A DNA stretch of 48,195 nt from Candidatus Heimdallarchaeota archaeon LC_3 (GCA_001940645.1 MDVS01000026.1:1-48195), one strand, 5' to 3'; counted from the stretch's first letter, positions 33,885-42,692 are shown. The notes: a model not told the origin generated them from the letters alone. Made by a program: numbers and translations.

Positions 33885-34784
33885 TTAGATTTTAGGAATA
33901 TATCCAAATTCATAATATCCTTGTGAATCATGTGACAAAACTATATAATAATTATCATCTAATTCATAAATTAATATTAATCCTGCAGCCATGTCGTATT
34001 TATAGAAAATAGGGATATTGTAGTAATCAGTGAGCCAATTAGCTAATGATCCCTGATATTTTTATATTTGGCTGTGGTGTCCTAATTTCACGGGTTCTCC
34101 CATTTTCAAGAAATCTGCTGTTGGTGAATCATGGAGTTGATAGTGTAACTGTTTCTTTTCCTCTAATAACTTTTCTAATTGTTTTTCTTTTTGATCTAAT
34201 TTAGAATTAATACTTGATAGTCTGTTGTCGATCCTTTCATCAGCTGAAAAAATAACATCTTCGGATACTTGGCCATATTCATTTAATTTTTCCGTAATAA
34301 TTTTTGGGATTCTTCCCCTCCAACTTTCGTTTTCCCTGTCCCACTCTAAACCATATTGATATCTTAAGGTCTTACGGTCTTTATATTCTGTATTCTCTAC
34401 TCTAACATTAATAAAATCTTTTAAAATCTCTTGGACGTAATCCTCTTAATTAATTAATTCATAAAATCCGTTAAACTTAGTCTGTTTTCCTGTCTTACCA
34501 CTAAGGATAAAACCTAAAGAATAATTCTTAACATGGTTTAACATCTTAAGAATCTTAACCCTAACGGATCTATCAAAAACATTAATGACCTCAACGATAG
34601 CATCAAATTGAGTATAATTAGAAGTCCACTTAAAAAGGAGAAATTCACCTAACAAGAATTTAGTTGATTTGAGCTTATCACTAAATTTTACTTGATAGTT
34701 TGGTCTTTCAATATTTGATTCTTTCTGATACTCAATGAATGATTTATATTCAACGAATGAAGTTAAAGACTTATTCTTTTTCAA
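33885..34784 (-). pseudogene. 300-codon gene of unknown function with two in-frame TAA codons
   Basis: A single frame reads through three protein-like segments. Segment 1 (112 residues, ATG 34784): KNKSLTSFVEYKSFIEYQKE, KSTKFLLGEFLLFKWTSNYT, DAIVEVINVFDRSVRVKILK. TAA 34448-34446. Segment 2 (127 codons): EDYVQEILKDFINVRVENTE, LRYQYGLEWDRENESWRGRI, a coiled-coil (LDQKEKQLEKLLEEKKQL). TAA 34064-34062. Segment 3 (58 codons): KYQGSLANWLTDYYNIPIFY, GLILIYELDDNYYIVLSHDS, ending IPKI with TAA 33885. No frameshift is needed. Segments 2 and 3 have no starts, so this is one gene hit by two nonsense changes. Family not recognised. Confidence 0.6.
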
Positions 34785-34934
34785 TTTATAAAACTCCTGA
34801 TAAAATAATACATTACTTTATTATGTTTACAGTTGCTTATAAGCACCCAAAGAATAAAATGATTAAGAAAAGGATTAAATAGGTGTATTAGTATTACAAT
34901 AACTGAGTAGAATCAATTTTTGAACGTATTAAAG

Positions 34935-35222
34935 AATGAGAATCATTCGGTGCAAATAATGATGGAATGATACACATTGGAAAGCTTTACGAACGGAACT
35001 ACGAATTTCAAACAACAGTAACGTAAATCCTGTTGTAGTACAAAGTCAACATCCTGAAACTGAGAGCCCTGAAAGATTGTTTTTTCCTGAAATGTTGTTT
35101 CAAAGAAGTCTGCTTCTTTAAATGTGGTCTTACTGAAGTCTGCTTTTTTCTTTGAATATGGCATCATAGAAGCTTGACTTTTCTTTGAATGTGGCATTAT
35201 TGAAGTCTGCTTTTTCTTGAAA
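34935..35222 (-). pseudogene. pentapeptide-repeat protein fragment
   Basis: Reading from the joint at about 35222: TFQEKADFNNATFKEKSSFY, DAIFKEK, then after a one-base slip at an A-run ADFSKTTFKEADFFETTFQE, KTIFQGSQFQDVDF. These are A-D/S-F-x-x-T-F-type pentapeptide repeats that form a four-sided beta helix. The N-terminus is lost at the joint to the ATPase fragment, and the sequence degrades into a different composition (RYCCLKFVVPFVKL). So it is a relic truncated at both ends. Confidence 0.6.
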
Positions 35223-35368
35223 TGTGGCAACAATAATTTGAACACCCCTTATTTACAGTCTCAATAAGTAAATCTAATAATAATGCTTGATATTTAGCAT
35301 GTAAATGAACTTCTGGTTCATCAATGGTGATTACCATTCCTGGTTTAGCTAATATACAATCTAAAATT

Positions 35369-35820
35369 ATGAAAGTTAATTGATTAACACCAGATCCTCC
35401 ATCCATTAAATCAATAATTGAATCAGTTAATTCGTCTTTAAATTATAACAAATTCGTTTGATTCTGATCAGGAACATTTACAATATTTCTCAAACCAAAT
35501 TTTTCAGTCCATACAAGAATTTCGTCTAGTTTTTGTTTAAATTCACTTCGACGTGCAAAATGAAAAAAAGAAATTAATTCATCATCTCTTCTGCTTTTAG
35601 GATTCAGATCTGGTATTTCTCCAATTATCTGAGGATTTCTTCTTACTACTGTTCTGTAAGGATCATGAAAAACAGAAAAGAAACTTGGTCTATTAAAACT
35701 AATATTAAAATTCGCCTTTTCGCCATTTTTTAAACGAATTTTTCCACTTGAAGAAATAACTGTACCATCACTACTATTTGAATATCCAGAGATTCTAATA
35801 TCAATAAAATCAAATTTATT
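35369..35820 (-). repeat. diverged inverted repeat, partner of 29405-29854
   Basis: The complement of this stretch aligns base by base with 29405-29854, for example both contain GATGGTACAGTTATTTCTTC and GTTTCTTTTCTGTTTTTCAT. By eye 85-90% identical over about 450 bases with one-base indels. The two arms enclose about 5.5 kb. Confidence 0.8.
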
Positions 35821-35884
35821 TGAAATAACTGTACCATCACTACTATTTGAATATCCAGAGATTCTAATATCAATAAAATCAAAT
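35753..35884. repeat. 69-bp perfect direct tandem duplication
   Basis: Unit beginning GAAATAACTGTACCATCACT at 35753 is repeated at 35822. The first unit is 69 bp (23 codons); the second is identical for 63 bases and then diverges at 35885, where a different gene remnant begins. Perfect identity implies a recent event. Confidence 0.9.
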
Positions 35885-36092
35885 AGAAAAAATTAGATCC
35901 ATTGCACATTGTAAGGGAGTGTTATCAACTTTAGAATTAGAAATGGGTAATTCATCAGAAGATTTAATAAAAATTTATGAATTGTCTACTTACCATAAAA
36001 CAAATGAATTTATAGAATACTTTATCTTTGAAACGTTGAATCTTTCCCAATTTAAACATGCCAAAAGATATTTAGATAAATGGATGGTATAA
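35883..36092 (+). pseudogene. C-terminal gene remnant
   Basis: 69 codons: EKIRSIAHCKGVLSTLELEM, GNSSEDLIKIYELSTYHKTN, EFIEYFIFETLNLSQFKHAK, RYLDKWMV and TAA. Clearly coding-like and helical, but it has no start and its N-terminus is cut exactly where the 69-bp duplication ends. A further scrap, KFAGGNNRVIDFGEHLPNAF, follows at about 36111-36185. Families not recognised. Confidence 0.4.
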
Positions 36093-36333
36093 TAAGCGTA
36101 ATTATTAAAAATTCGCAGGAGGTAATAATCGAGTAATAGATTTTGGAGAGCATTTACCGAATGCTTTCAATAGAATAGATGGATGAAACCAGTTAGAATA
36201 ATGAGAAAAAATAGGAAAATACTCCAATTTCTGAAAATAGCATAAATGAATTTATGAAACAATATTTGATGCTGAATCTGAGACTTATGAGTATTCAGCA
36301 AAATTAGGGGAGAGTGGAGGTGGTTCTTCTTTA

Positions 36334-36990
36334 ATGGATTTTCAATCATACAAAGGGGTGAGATCTTATAATTTCAATGGGGCCTTAGAGGAATATCCGA
36401 TTGATAGTTATTTTTTATACCTGTCTTTTGATGAACTAGAAAAAGTAAAAATTAACAGTTCTAATCAGATTTATGTCTCCGTAAGAAATTATGATCCAGA
36501 ATGGAAAATATATAATATTAATTCTGTATTAGATAAAAATGGAACCATATATTTTGGAAGCTATAAAAATTCAACAGTATTAAAGATATCATTTAATTTT
36601 TCAAGAGTATCGACAGAAATAATTTGGAAATTACGAATTCCATTAATCATAATGTTAAGAATATTTGCTATACATCAATTAACAACTTATAAGGAATTAA
36701 TCAGTGAAAATGAAGAAGAAAACAAAGAAAAAAGAAAAATGCGGTTTGATATTGCAAAATGGATATTAGCATTCAGCTCTGCAAACATATTTCTTAGTTC
36801 ATTAACGTTTTCATCTATAACATTAGAGACAACGTTATCTTTAGGAATATTAACCTTATCTGCAATATATTTTTATACAGCTATAAATTTAGAAGGAAAA
36901 ATGGTAAAAGCAAATAATTTAACATTTATTGTTACATCTCTAGTACTACTTTTCATTACGGTACTAATTTTATTGAAGATATTTGTCTAG
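36334..36990 (+). CDS. DUF4436-like membrane protein, 5' end damaged
   Basis: 218 residues. The beginning (SYKGVRSYNFNGALEEYPID then SYFLYLSF) resembles the extracytoplasmic domain of DUF4436-type proteins with the YPxDxY turn. Later come a helix near 101-116 (RIPLIIMLRIFAI), a charged loop (ENEEENKEKRKMRFD) and three helices (KWILAFSSANIFLSSL, SLGILTLSAIYFYTAINL, LTFIVTSLVLLFITVLILL). Protein-like sequence continues upstream in frame (FDAESETYEYSAKLGESGGG) to a TGA near 36253, and a possible true start MRKNRKILQFLKIA lies at 36201 in another frame. So ATG 36334 is an internal Met and the gene has lost or frameshifted its signal region. Confidence 0.5.
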   Translation: MDFQSYKGVRSYNFNGALEEYPIDSYFLYLSFDELEKVKINSSNQIYVSVRNYDPEWKIYNINSVLDKNGTIYFGSYKNSTVLKISFNFSRVSTEIIWKLRIPLIIMLRIFAIHQLTTYKELISENEEENKEKRKMRFDIAKWILAFSSANIFLSSLTFSSITLETTLSLGILTLSAIYFYTAINLEGKMVKANNLTFIVTSLVLLFITVLILLKIFV

Positions 36991-37168
36991 GTATACATGT
37001 AATAAATCTAAAAGGATGAAACTGATAAAGTTATTGTCATTTGGGATAAAAGAGAGTTTTAGCTTTAGCCATCTAAACTGGAGAAATTATTCAATATTAT
37101 CAATGATTATAAAAAATTAAATTCAACAGAAAATAACATCTTCAATTCGTCTCAGATAATGGATAAAA

Positions 37169-39553
37169 ATGAGAATAAAAACATTAAAAATTCAAAATTA
37201 CAGATCATATAGTGAAGAACAGACTATAGATTTCACGAAAGGAATTAATTTTATTGTAGGCCCTAATGGATCTGGAAAGACTAACATTATAAGAGCTATA
37301 CAATTAATCAGTCAATGTATTACTGAAAAATATTTGCCATTAGACAATTTAGACCCTGAAATTAAAATCAAAATGGAAACAGAATTATCAGAGGTAGAAA
37401 TAGAATTAATTGGAGCAGTCATAGCTAAAACTCTAATAAAAGCTATCAAGGAGATTTTACAAGAAGGTAATTTTACTAAATTTAGGGACTTGGTTTTCAA
37501 ACCTATAGTTGAATCATTTGAACAAGTAAGAATAACTGATTTTGCGCAAACCCTTAAGAAAGAATTAAATATCCAAAATGCAGATTATTTTAAAGGAGAT
37601 GAGAAATTAATTGACAAGCATAATAATTTATTGAACCATATTAATTTTGATAACATAGATACCATAAAATCAATATTAATTAATGAAGTTAATGTTGATT
37701 CAAACCAATTTGGGTTTTTTCTAAACAATAAAATGATTGAAAATGTATTTTCGATCTTAACTGATGAAAAAACTCTTAAAAAAATAGGGTTATTATTTAA
37801 AAATTTAAAATTTTTACTCTATGGTAATCTCAGAGACGTTCATGTAAAGTTCAAAACAGTCAATTTGTTAGGAGAATGGGAAATTGGACAGACAAGCATT
37901 TTATACAATAAACAAAGAAAAACAAGATCTTATGGTATTCTTGAAATGCTTCACAATTTTGCTAAACAAAATATTGAATATGACGATTTGGTTGTAAAAA
38001 ATGCAATAAAACACCTGACTAATAAATCGGAATCGTGGATAGTCTCTATGGAAAATACAGATATTTATCAAGGAGAGGGAGAGCTGAAAACTATATCTAA
38101 AAAAATTATTCAACTTTTAGAAAAAAATTCTATTTCAAAAATTGATTTGAACGTAGATGAACAAAGTAATTCGTATAAAATATCACTAGAATCGATTATC
38201 CAGTTGATTTTCAAAAAAACAACATTTTTAATACCGGAACATAGGGGTCTAATCCAAAATTCGGAAACTGGGTTAGATTATATTACAACACATCAAATGG
38301 CTGAGAGATTATTTTGGTGGAAGAATTCACAAATACCACAATTAAGGGAAAAGTATTACAACCTTCAAAAAAGTTTTGAAAATATATTTAATCTGAAATT
38401 TGATATTAAAGCGGAAAAAAAAATTGTTATTTTAACATCAAAACAACCAATAATATCACTATCTTCGATAGATATTCCCGGAAACACAAACTCATTAATC
38501 AGTCAATGGGAAAGTGAATCACGTAAAGTGTTAACGTGGAAAAAGGATGAAAAAGAAAGAGAAGAACTTAAAATTTCGTTACAATTTTTGTATGATGAAA
38601 AATATCCCTTAGAAATTTCTGATGCTCCAAGTGGAGCTTATGAGACTTTATTAATCTTAACAACCTTTTTTGAATTTGGATCTAAAACAATAATTATAGA
38701 TGAACCAGGTCGTGCACTTCATCCGCAACTTCAAAGAAAGCTCGTGACTGAAATAAATAAAATTGAAGAAAATGACAGACCGAATTTTATAGTAGTAACC
38801 CATTCACCTTATTTCATAAGAAATATTGAAAACACATTAGTAAAATGTTTAGGAAATGGAAAAATATCAAAAATAAATATCGATATGTTTGGTAACGAAG
38901 ATAAAAATGGAGTTAAAAGAATCATAAGAAGAATTGATATTTTTTCCCCTTTATTATTTGCAAATAGAACAATATTTGTCGAAGGACCGGAAGATAAATT
39001 ATTCATTGAAGAATTAGAAAATAAATTTGGAATATTTAATTTAGAACAAAATAATTGGGATGTAGTAGCAATAGGGGGAAAAGATTTTTACCCAATTATT
39101 GGGAAAGTATCAAAAAAATTAAATTTGCAAAATGTAGTTATTTTTGATTTAGATGCAGCATTTCCGAAAGAAAAAAGAGGAAAATCTGATGAAAAATTGA
39201 TAACTGTTAAAATGTCTACAGTTTATCAAATGTTCAATAAAATAAAAAATGCTGATGCAAAAACTAAAGATTTTTTTAATGCCCTATCAAAATTCAAAGA
39301 TTATGATGAAAGTTCAATAATCAATGATGGAAAATTAGAAGATTTAAGAAATTTACTGCAAAGCAAAGGAATTTTTGTCTGGAAAGAAGGAAGATTAGAA
39401 GAAGTGTTTGATGATATAAATAAAACACGAAAAATAAATAAAAAAGTGGATTTAATTGAAGTTTATGATTGTGTTGATAAAATGGGTGAAATAGAAAATT
39501 TTTCATCATTGATAAAATTAAAAGAATTTATTGATAGTCAACTTAAAGATTAA
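37169..39553 (+). CDS. OLD-family ATP-dependent nuclease (AAA ATPase plus TOPRIM)
   Basis: 794 residues. MRIKTLKIQNYRSYSEEQ and the Walker A GPNGSGKT (31-38) begin the ATPase; a long helical insert (about 60-450) follows; the signature SDAPSGAYET (about 486-495), Walker B IIIDEPGRALHP (about 508-519) and the switch histidine VVTHSPYF complete it. The TOPRIM domain starts at FVEGPEDKLFIEELE (catalytic Glu, about 606) and has VVIFDLDAAF (DxD, about 658-660). This is the OLD/Gabija GajA architecture; relatives cut phage or invading DNA and are used in defence. No UvrD-like GajB partner is present, so it is a stand-alone OLD or pairs with unknown neighbours. Very AT-rich; no strong ribosome site. 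Confidence 0.9.
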   Translation: MRIKTLKIQNYRSYSEEQTIDFTKGINFIVGPNGSGKTNIIRAIQLISQCITEKYLPLDNLDPEIKIKMETELSEVEIELIGAVIAKTLIKAIKEILQEGNFTKFRDLVFKPIVESFEQVRITDFAQTLKKELNIQNADYFKGDEKLIDKHNNLLNHINFDNIDTIKSILINEVNVDSNQFGFFLNNKMIENVFSILTDEKTLKKIGLLFKNLKFLLYGNLRDVHVKFKTVNLLGEWEIGQTSILYNKQRKTRSYGILEMLHNFAKQNIEYDDLVVKNAIKHLTNKSESWIVSMENTDIYQGEGELKTISKKIIQLLEKNSISKIDLNVDEQSNSYKISLESIIQLIFKKTTFLIPEHRGLIQNSETGLDYITTHQMAERLFWWKNSQIPQLREKYYNLQKSFENIFNLKFDIKAEKKIVILTSKQPIISLSSIDIPGNTNSLISQWESESRKVLTWKKDEKEREELKISLQFLYDEKYPLEISDAPSGAYETLLILTTFFEFGSKTIIIDEPGRALHPQLQRKLVTEINKIEENDRPNFIVVTHSPYFIRNIENTLVKCLGNGKISKINIDMFGNEDKNGVKRIIRRIDIFSPLLFANRTIFVEGPEDKLFIEELENKFGIFNLEQNNWDVVAIGGKDFYPIIGKVSKKLNLQNVVIFDLDAAFPKEKRGKSDEKLITVKMSTVYQMFNKIKNADAKTKDFFNALSKFKDYDESSIINDGKLEDLRNLLQSKGIFVWKEGRLEEVFDDINKTRKINKKVDLIEVYDCVDKMGEIENFSSLIKLKEFIDSQLKD

Positions 39554-39594
39554 AATTTAACTGGTTTTAAAAATAGTTTTTTTTAATTATTTGA

Positions 39595-39822
39595 TTATTC
39601 CCTGCTGATCCTGAAAAACTCAGAATATTTGAAGATTGAAATTATAAGATATTTTGTTTGACATAATTGAATTTGATTTTCAACATCTAATTCAGGTTCT
39701 TCAATAGCTCTTACTTCTCCAAGAATTAAAAAAGTACTAACTAAAGATAAGATATAAAATAGGCACTGAAGGGAATGTCTTGAAAGTTCTACCAACAAAC
39801 GGGGGAAAAATGGATTTAGCAC
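39595..39822 (-). pseudogene. AAA-ATPase C-terminal remnant
   Basis: 75 codons containing LFYILSLVSTFLILGEVRAI and EEPELDVENQIQLCQ. This is the Walker B region (hhhhxIEEPELxLH-x-x-x-Q) of an ABC-type AAA protein with the flanking helix. The His after EEPEL is lost (ELDVENQ) and both ends are gone. It is convergent with the OLD gene and distinct from it. Confidence 0.45.
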
Positions 39823-39943
39823 TACTGAAGAAAGCAGAGTATGAAAAGCAAGAAGGAAAATAAATTAATTTTACTAATAAAATTACAAATAACCAATATT
39901 TTTGATATTTTCTAAAATATTTAACGATATCTTTTTGCCAAAT

Positions 39944-40666
39944 TTAAAATGGTAAGAATTTTTTAACTTTACCATTTTTGAAATATAAATTGAATGCTGT
40001 TACTAAATTCTCTTCATTTTCAGTTATTAGAAATAGCCTGTCTTCCTCATATTTAACCGTTACAGATAAATCATCGTCTACAGTAATTATATTCATTTTC
40101 TTCCCAACTTTGGAGAAATCACTAAAAATTATTAATTTATTTTCTTTATAATCATTTTTTCCCCCTTCTATTAACATATTTCTTTCGAACAAGGCTAAAA
40201 AAGTGCTAAAAAAGTTGATAATTTTGCTTATTTTTTTTTGATCAAATGATATTGAGATGAAATTGTCTGAAGTGATAGATAATGCAAAATCACCTCCGTT
40301 GTTTTCGAAATCAGGAATTTCTTCTTCATTTGTAAGATTTTCAATCCTTATTATTATCCTATTTGGAATTTTATTGGTTAAAAAGCTTATTTCATTTTTT
40401 CCATAATTAAAATCAGAAAATTTGAAATCTGGATATTCTTTTTTGATAAAATTAAAGGTTTCAAGACTAAAAGATTTATATTTACTAGAATAGAAATCCC
40501 TTTGAGAACTTATATTCATTTTAATTTCTTCTCTTCTAATTTTGAAATTGAAAGTATAAGGTAAAAAGTAATAAGACCAAAATATTACTCTATATAGAAA
40601 AGAGACTATAATGGCAGCAAATGCCGCTATTATAGCTCCATAAACTAAGTCATATAGAAAATCCAA
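39944..40666 (-). CDS. membrane-anchored protein of unknown function (second gene of pair)
   Basis: 240 residues. One N-terminal helix (YDLVYGAIIAAFAAIIVSFL, about 5-24, with a second weak stretch to 38), then a soluble domain rich in Phe, Asn, Lys and acidic residues with alternating beta strands (EISFLTNKIPNRIIIRIENL; LSVTVKYEEDRLFLITENEE). No motif recognised. It starts 32 bases after the end of the upstream gene at 40699, so they form a two-gene operon next to the OLD nuclease. A membrane effector is one possibility but nothing in the sequence proves it. Confidence 0.6.
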   Translation of the reverse strand: MDFLYDLVYGAIIAAFAAIIVSFLYRVIFWSYYFLPYTFNFKIRREEIKMNISSQRDFYSSKYKSFSLETFNFIKKEYPDFKFSDFNYGKNEISFLTNKIPNRIIIRIENLTNEEEIPDFENNGGDFALSITSDNFISISFDQKKISKIINFFSTFLALFERNMLIEGGKNDYKENKLIIFSDFSKVGKKMNIITVDDDLSVTVKYEEDRLFLITENEENLVTAFNLYFKNGKVKKFLPF

Positions 40667-40698
40667 AATTAATCATCAATTATCGTTAGTTTCCCATG

Positions 40699-41439
40699 CT
40701 ATATGAATGTTGTTAGTGGTAGGATTACCCTTTCTAAGAACTCTAAAATTAGTTTTGAATCTATCTCGCTAAGTGCTGGAAAATTAATTGATCCATTTCG
40801 TGTTATTTTGACCATTACATTCCTATTATCGATTCTCGGTTCAATTCCGATTGAATTTTTTACTTTACTGTTTATAATAACTCCTTGCTCAATGTCATTT
40901 TTTATGTCATTGCCGTAATAAGAACCTGAAGTTATAGTGATTCCTTGTGTATTTTGTTGATCTCTTCTCCTGATAGTGCTGTGCCATAAACGTTGATAAT
41001 TTTGTTCTAATGATTCTAAATCAATTTCTACAGTATGAATTTTGTCCTCATTATTTAGAAATATTGCTTTTGATAATCTATTAATCAAAATATCTTTGTT
41101 ACCAGTACTAACAAGAAAAATGAAGCTTTCATGAGAAATCCAAAAAAAACCCTCTTTTATATTTATTTCCTGATATCTTTCGACTCTTGATATATCAGTT
41201 TCAAAATCAATTTTTTTTAAATCAGAAAAATATTCTTGGAATATTTTACATTTCTCAACAACTCGTCCACTTCTTAGTTGGATGGTATCCTCAGGACCTC
41301 TTTTAATTAAGCCTTTAAGATTTACTAATCTAGGAGTATCATTTTCATATTTTGTAACCTCATAGAAATATCTATGGTTATTTATTTTTTCAATTAGATT
41401 AACAACAGGTTTAAACCATAAAAACTTTCCAGCTATCAT
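40699..41439 (-). CDS. uncharacterised soluble protein (first gene of pair)
   Basis: 246 residues, no membrane helix. N-terminal part beta-rich with RLVNLKGLIKRGPEDTIQLR and SGRVVEKCKIFQEYFSDLKK; middle part FFWISHESFIFLVSTGNKDI; C-terminal part ITSGSYYGNDIKNDIEQG (a polar strand region) and KLILEFLERVILPL. No family recognised. First gene of a minus-strand pair with the membrane-anchored protein downstream. Position between the OLD nuclease and remnants suggests an accessory/defence setting. Confidence 0.6.
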   Translation of the reverse strand: MIAGKFLWFKPVVNLIEKINNHRYFYEVTKYENDTPRLVNLKGLIKRGPEDTIQLRSGRVVEKCKIFQEYFSDLKKIDFETDISRVERYQEINIKEGFFWISHESFIFLVSTGNKDILINRLSKAIFLNNEDKIHTVEIDLESLEQNYQRLWHSTIRRRDQQNTQGITITSGSYYGNDIKNDIEQGVIINSKVKNSIGIEPRIDNRNVMVKITRNGSINFPALSEIDSKLILEFLERVILPLTTFI

Positions 41440-41592
41440 TCAGATCCTCTTGATAGATTATTTTAATAAATAAAATTACGTATTTGAAATAAGTATGGTA
41501 TTAGATGATGATGACAAGATTATAGAGATTTTTGAGTAACATATATTTTTAAATCTTTCTGAGAAGACCTATTTATTTAACTTATTTGACAT

Positions 41593-41848
41593 ATGAAAAA
41601 GAATAGAATTGAATCAGCTCAACTAAACTTATTGATAAAATTCAAAATGAGTTTGAAAAATATGAAGATCGTGAATGGACTCAAGTTAAAATGGCAAGAA
41701 CTATACTAGATATATGTCATAAAGATTATTTTTCTTATACTCGCAAATAGAATACGCTCAAACGATTTCAGTTTTTCAAAAAAAAATGGAGAAGAAATTA
41801 AAAGCAATTTCAGATCCAATAAAACCAGGAAAAGAAATGAAATTTTAA
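41593..41848 (+). pseudogene. small gene broken by two frameshifts
   Basis: MKKNRIESAQ from ATG 41593, then in another frame KLIDKIQNEFEKYEDREWTQ, VKMARTILDICHKDYFSYTR, then in a third EYAQTISVFQKKMEKKLKAI, SDPIKPGKEMKF to TAA 41848. The pieces are contiguous and together make about 85 residues of a charged helical protein. No family recognised. Likely a decayed gene, or one with two base-call slips. Confidence 0.4.
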
Positions 41849-41872
41849 ACCGTATTGAATTGTTAAATGGTT

Positions 41873-42262
41873 TTAGGAGGCATCCATTACAATTCCATAT
41901 ATATTATCTTCCCAAGATACATATAACTCACCATTTGGACCAACAGCAGGATCGACAAATATAGAGTAACGCGATCTACCATTTAAAGAGTCATCGTTAA
42001 TGACGATAGGCGTACTAAAAGTGGTTCCATGATCAGTAGAAATTGATATCATAATTTGTTGATCCCTTTGAGAAGATTCTAGTATAGTCTGAGTCCATGC
42101 GATATAGACATTTTGTTGATTAGGCGTATTTGGATCTGGTCCCGTTGGAAGAATTGAGAATCGAAACTCATCATCAAAAGTTGAGATTCTGAAATCTGAA
42201 ACCGATACAAAAAGCTTCTCCATACAAAATTGTTCATTAATTTCTGATAAAACAGAAATCAC
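41873..42262 (-). pseudogene. BNR/sialidase-like beta-propeller fragment
   Basis: 129 codons. NVYIAWTQTILESSQRDQQI, MISISTDHGTTFSTPIVIND, GRSRYSIFVDPAVGPNGELY, VSWEDN show two blades: the Asp-box-like S-x-D-x-G-x-T-F and the V-x-P-N-G-x-L-Y-V-x-W-x-D edge strand seen in secreted exo-sialidase-type propellers. Only a piece of one propeller is left, with no signal peptide (start region EQFCMEKLFVSVSDF is not a leader) and the end cut inside a strand. Confidence 0.5.
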
Positions 42263-42316
42263 TTTAAAAGTTCAATTTAAAAAAAATATTGAAGGGTATA
42301 TTACATTTTATTGTAA

Positions 42317-42472
42317 TTTGATGAATTACCCTTAAATTTCAACAAAGATAAACATCCATTTGTTGCATTACTTAATTCTATGGAATCTGAAATAAAGGAT
42401 CCTACCAATTTAAAGACATTCCAGACCTTTGAAAAATATTTAGGTGGTCTACCAGGAAATAATATCAAATAA
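42317..42472 (+). pseudogene. start-less C-terminal remnant
   Basis: 51 codons after a TAA: FDELPLNFNKDKHPFVALLN, SMESEIKDPTNLKTFQTFEK, YLGGLPGNNIK and TAA. Protein-like, unrecognised, no start; ATG at 42374 is internal. Another scrap in the 41.6-42.7 kb graveyard. Confidence 0.3.
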
Positions 42473-42503
42473 CTCCGAATATTTGTTTATACATTAATAT
42501 TTG

Positions 42504-42692
42504 TTAATAAAGACGTTTAACGACTACTATTTTATCAAAATTTACGTCATTATAAATTATTTTTTTTAATTCTTCACTATCATGGATCAGGACCTTAATC
42601 AATGTAAATTTTGTCTTCATGCTTTTTTCATCAACGTTTTTACTTGGAAATGCAGTAAATTCAATAAATCTATTAACAAGAACGATATTCAA
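42504..42692 (-). CDS. 62-residue frame, low confidence
   Basis: IVLVNRFIEFTAFPSKNVDE, SMKTKFTLIKVLIHDSEELK, KIIYNDVNFDKIVVVKRLY. Composition is protein-like, but the start is TTG without a ribosome site and no family is recognised. May be a remnant. Confidence 0.25.
   Translation of the reverse strand: MNIVLVNRFIEFTAFPSKNVDEKSMKTKFTLIKVLIHDSEELKKIIYNDVNFDKIVVVKRLY

Larger units (their letters stand above)
35223..35884 (-). pseudogene. AAA-ATPase (AAA_21/OLD-like) fragment, inverted copy 2
   Basis: Minus-strand homologue of the 29340-29854 fragment, but extending further: after MDGGSGVNQLTFIILDCIL come the Walker B GMVITIDEPEVHLHAKYQAL and, after an extra G in a G4 run, VQIIVAT just before the expected THS, where it joins pentapeptide repeats. 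Upstream it has a CAA-to-TAA nonsense change (near 35440, Q in copy 1) and an internal 69-bp duplication. Walker A is absent. So both copies are dead, by different mutations, and each is cut at a different point. Confidence 0.7.

Noticed and set aside
34943..35245. 100-residue lysine-rich protein (PHFKKKQTS repeats)
   Set aside because: This is the wrong frame of the pentapeptide-repeat fragment; the repeats read as ADFxxTTFKE in the neighbouring frame.
877..36000. Genome-wide stop-codon reassignment
   Set aside because: TGA, TAG and TAA all appear as interruptions and all three also end normal genes here; no single recoding explains them.
37169..39553. Complete Gabija system
   Set aside because: Only the GajA-like architecture is present; no UvrD-type helicase (GajB) follows, and the next genes point the other way.
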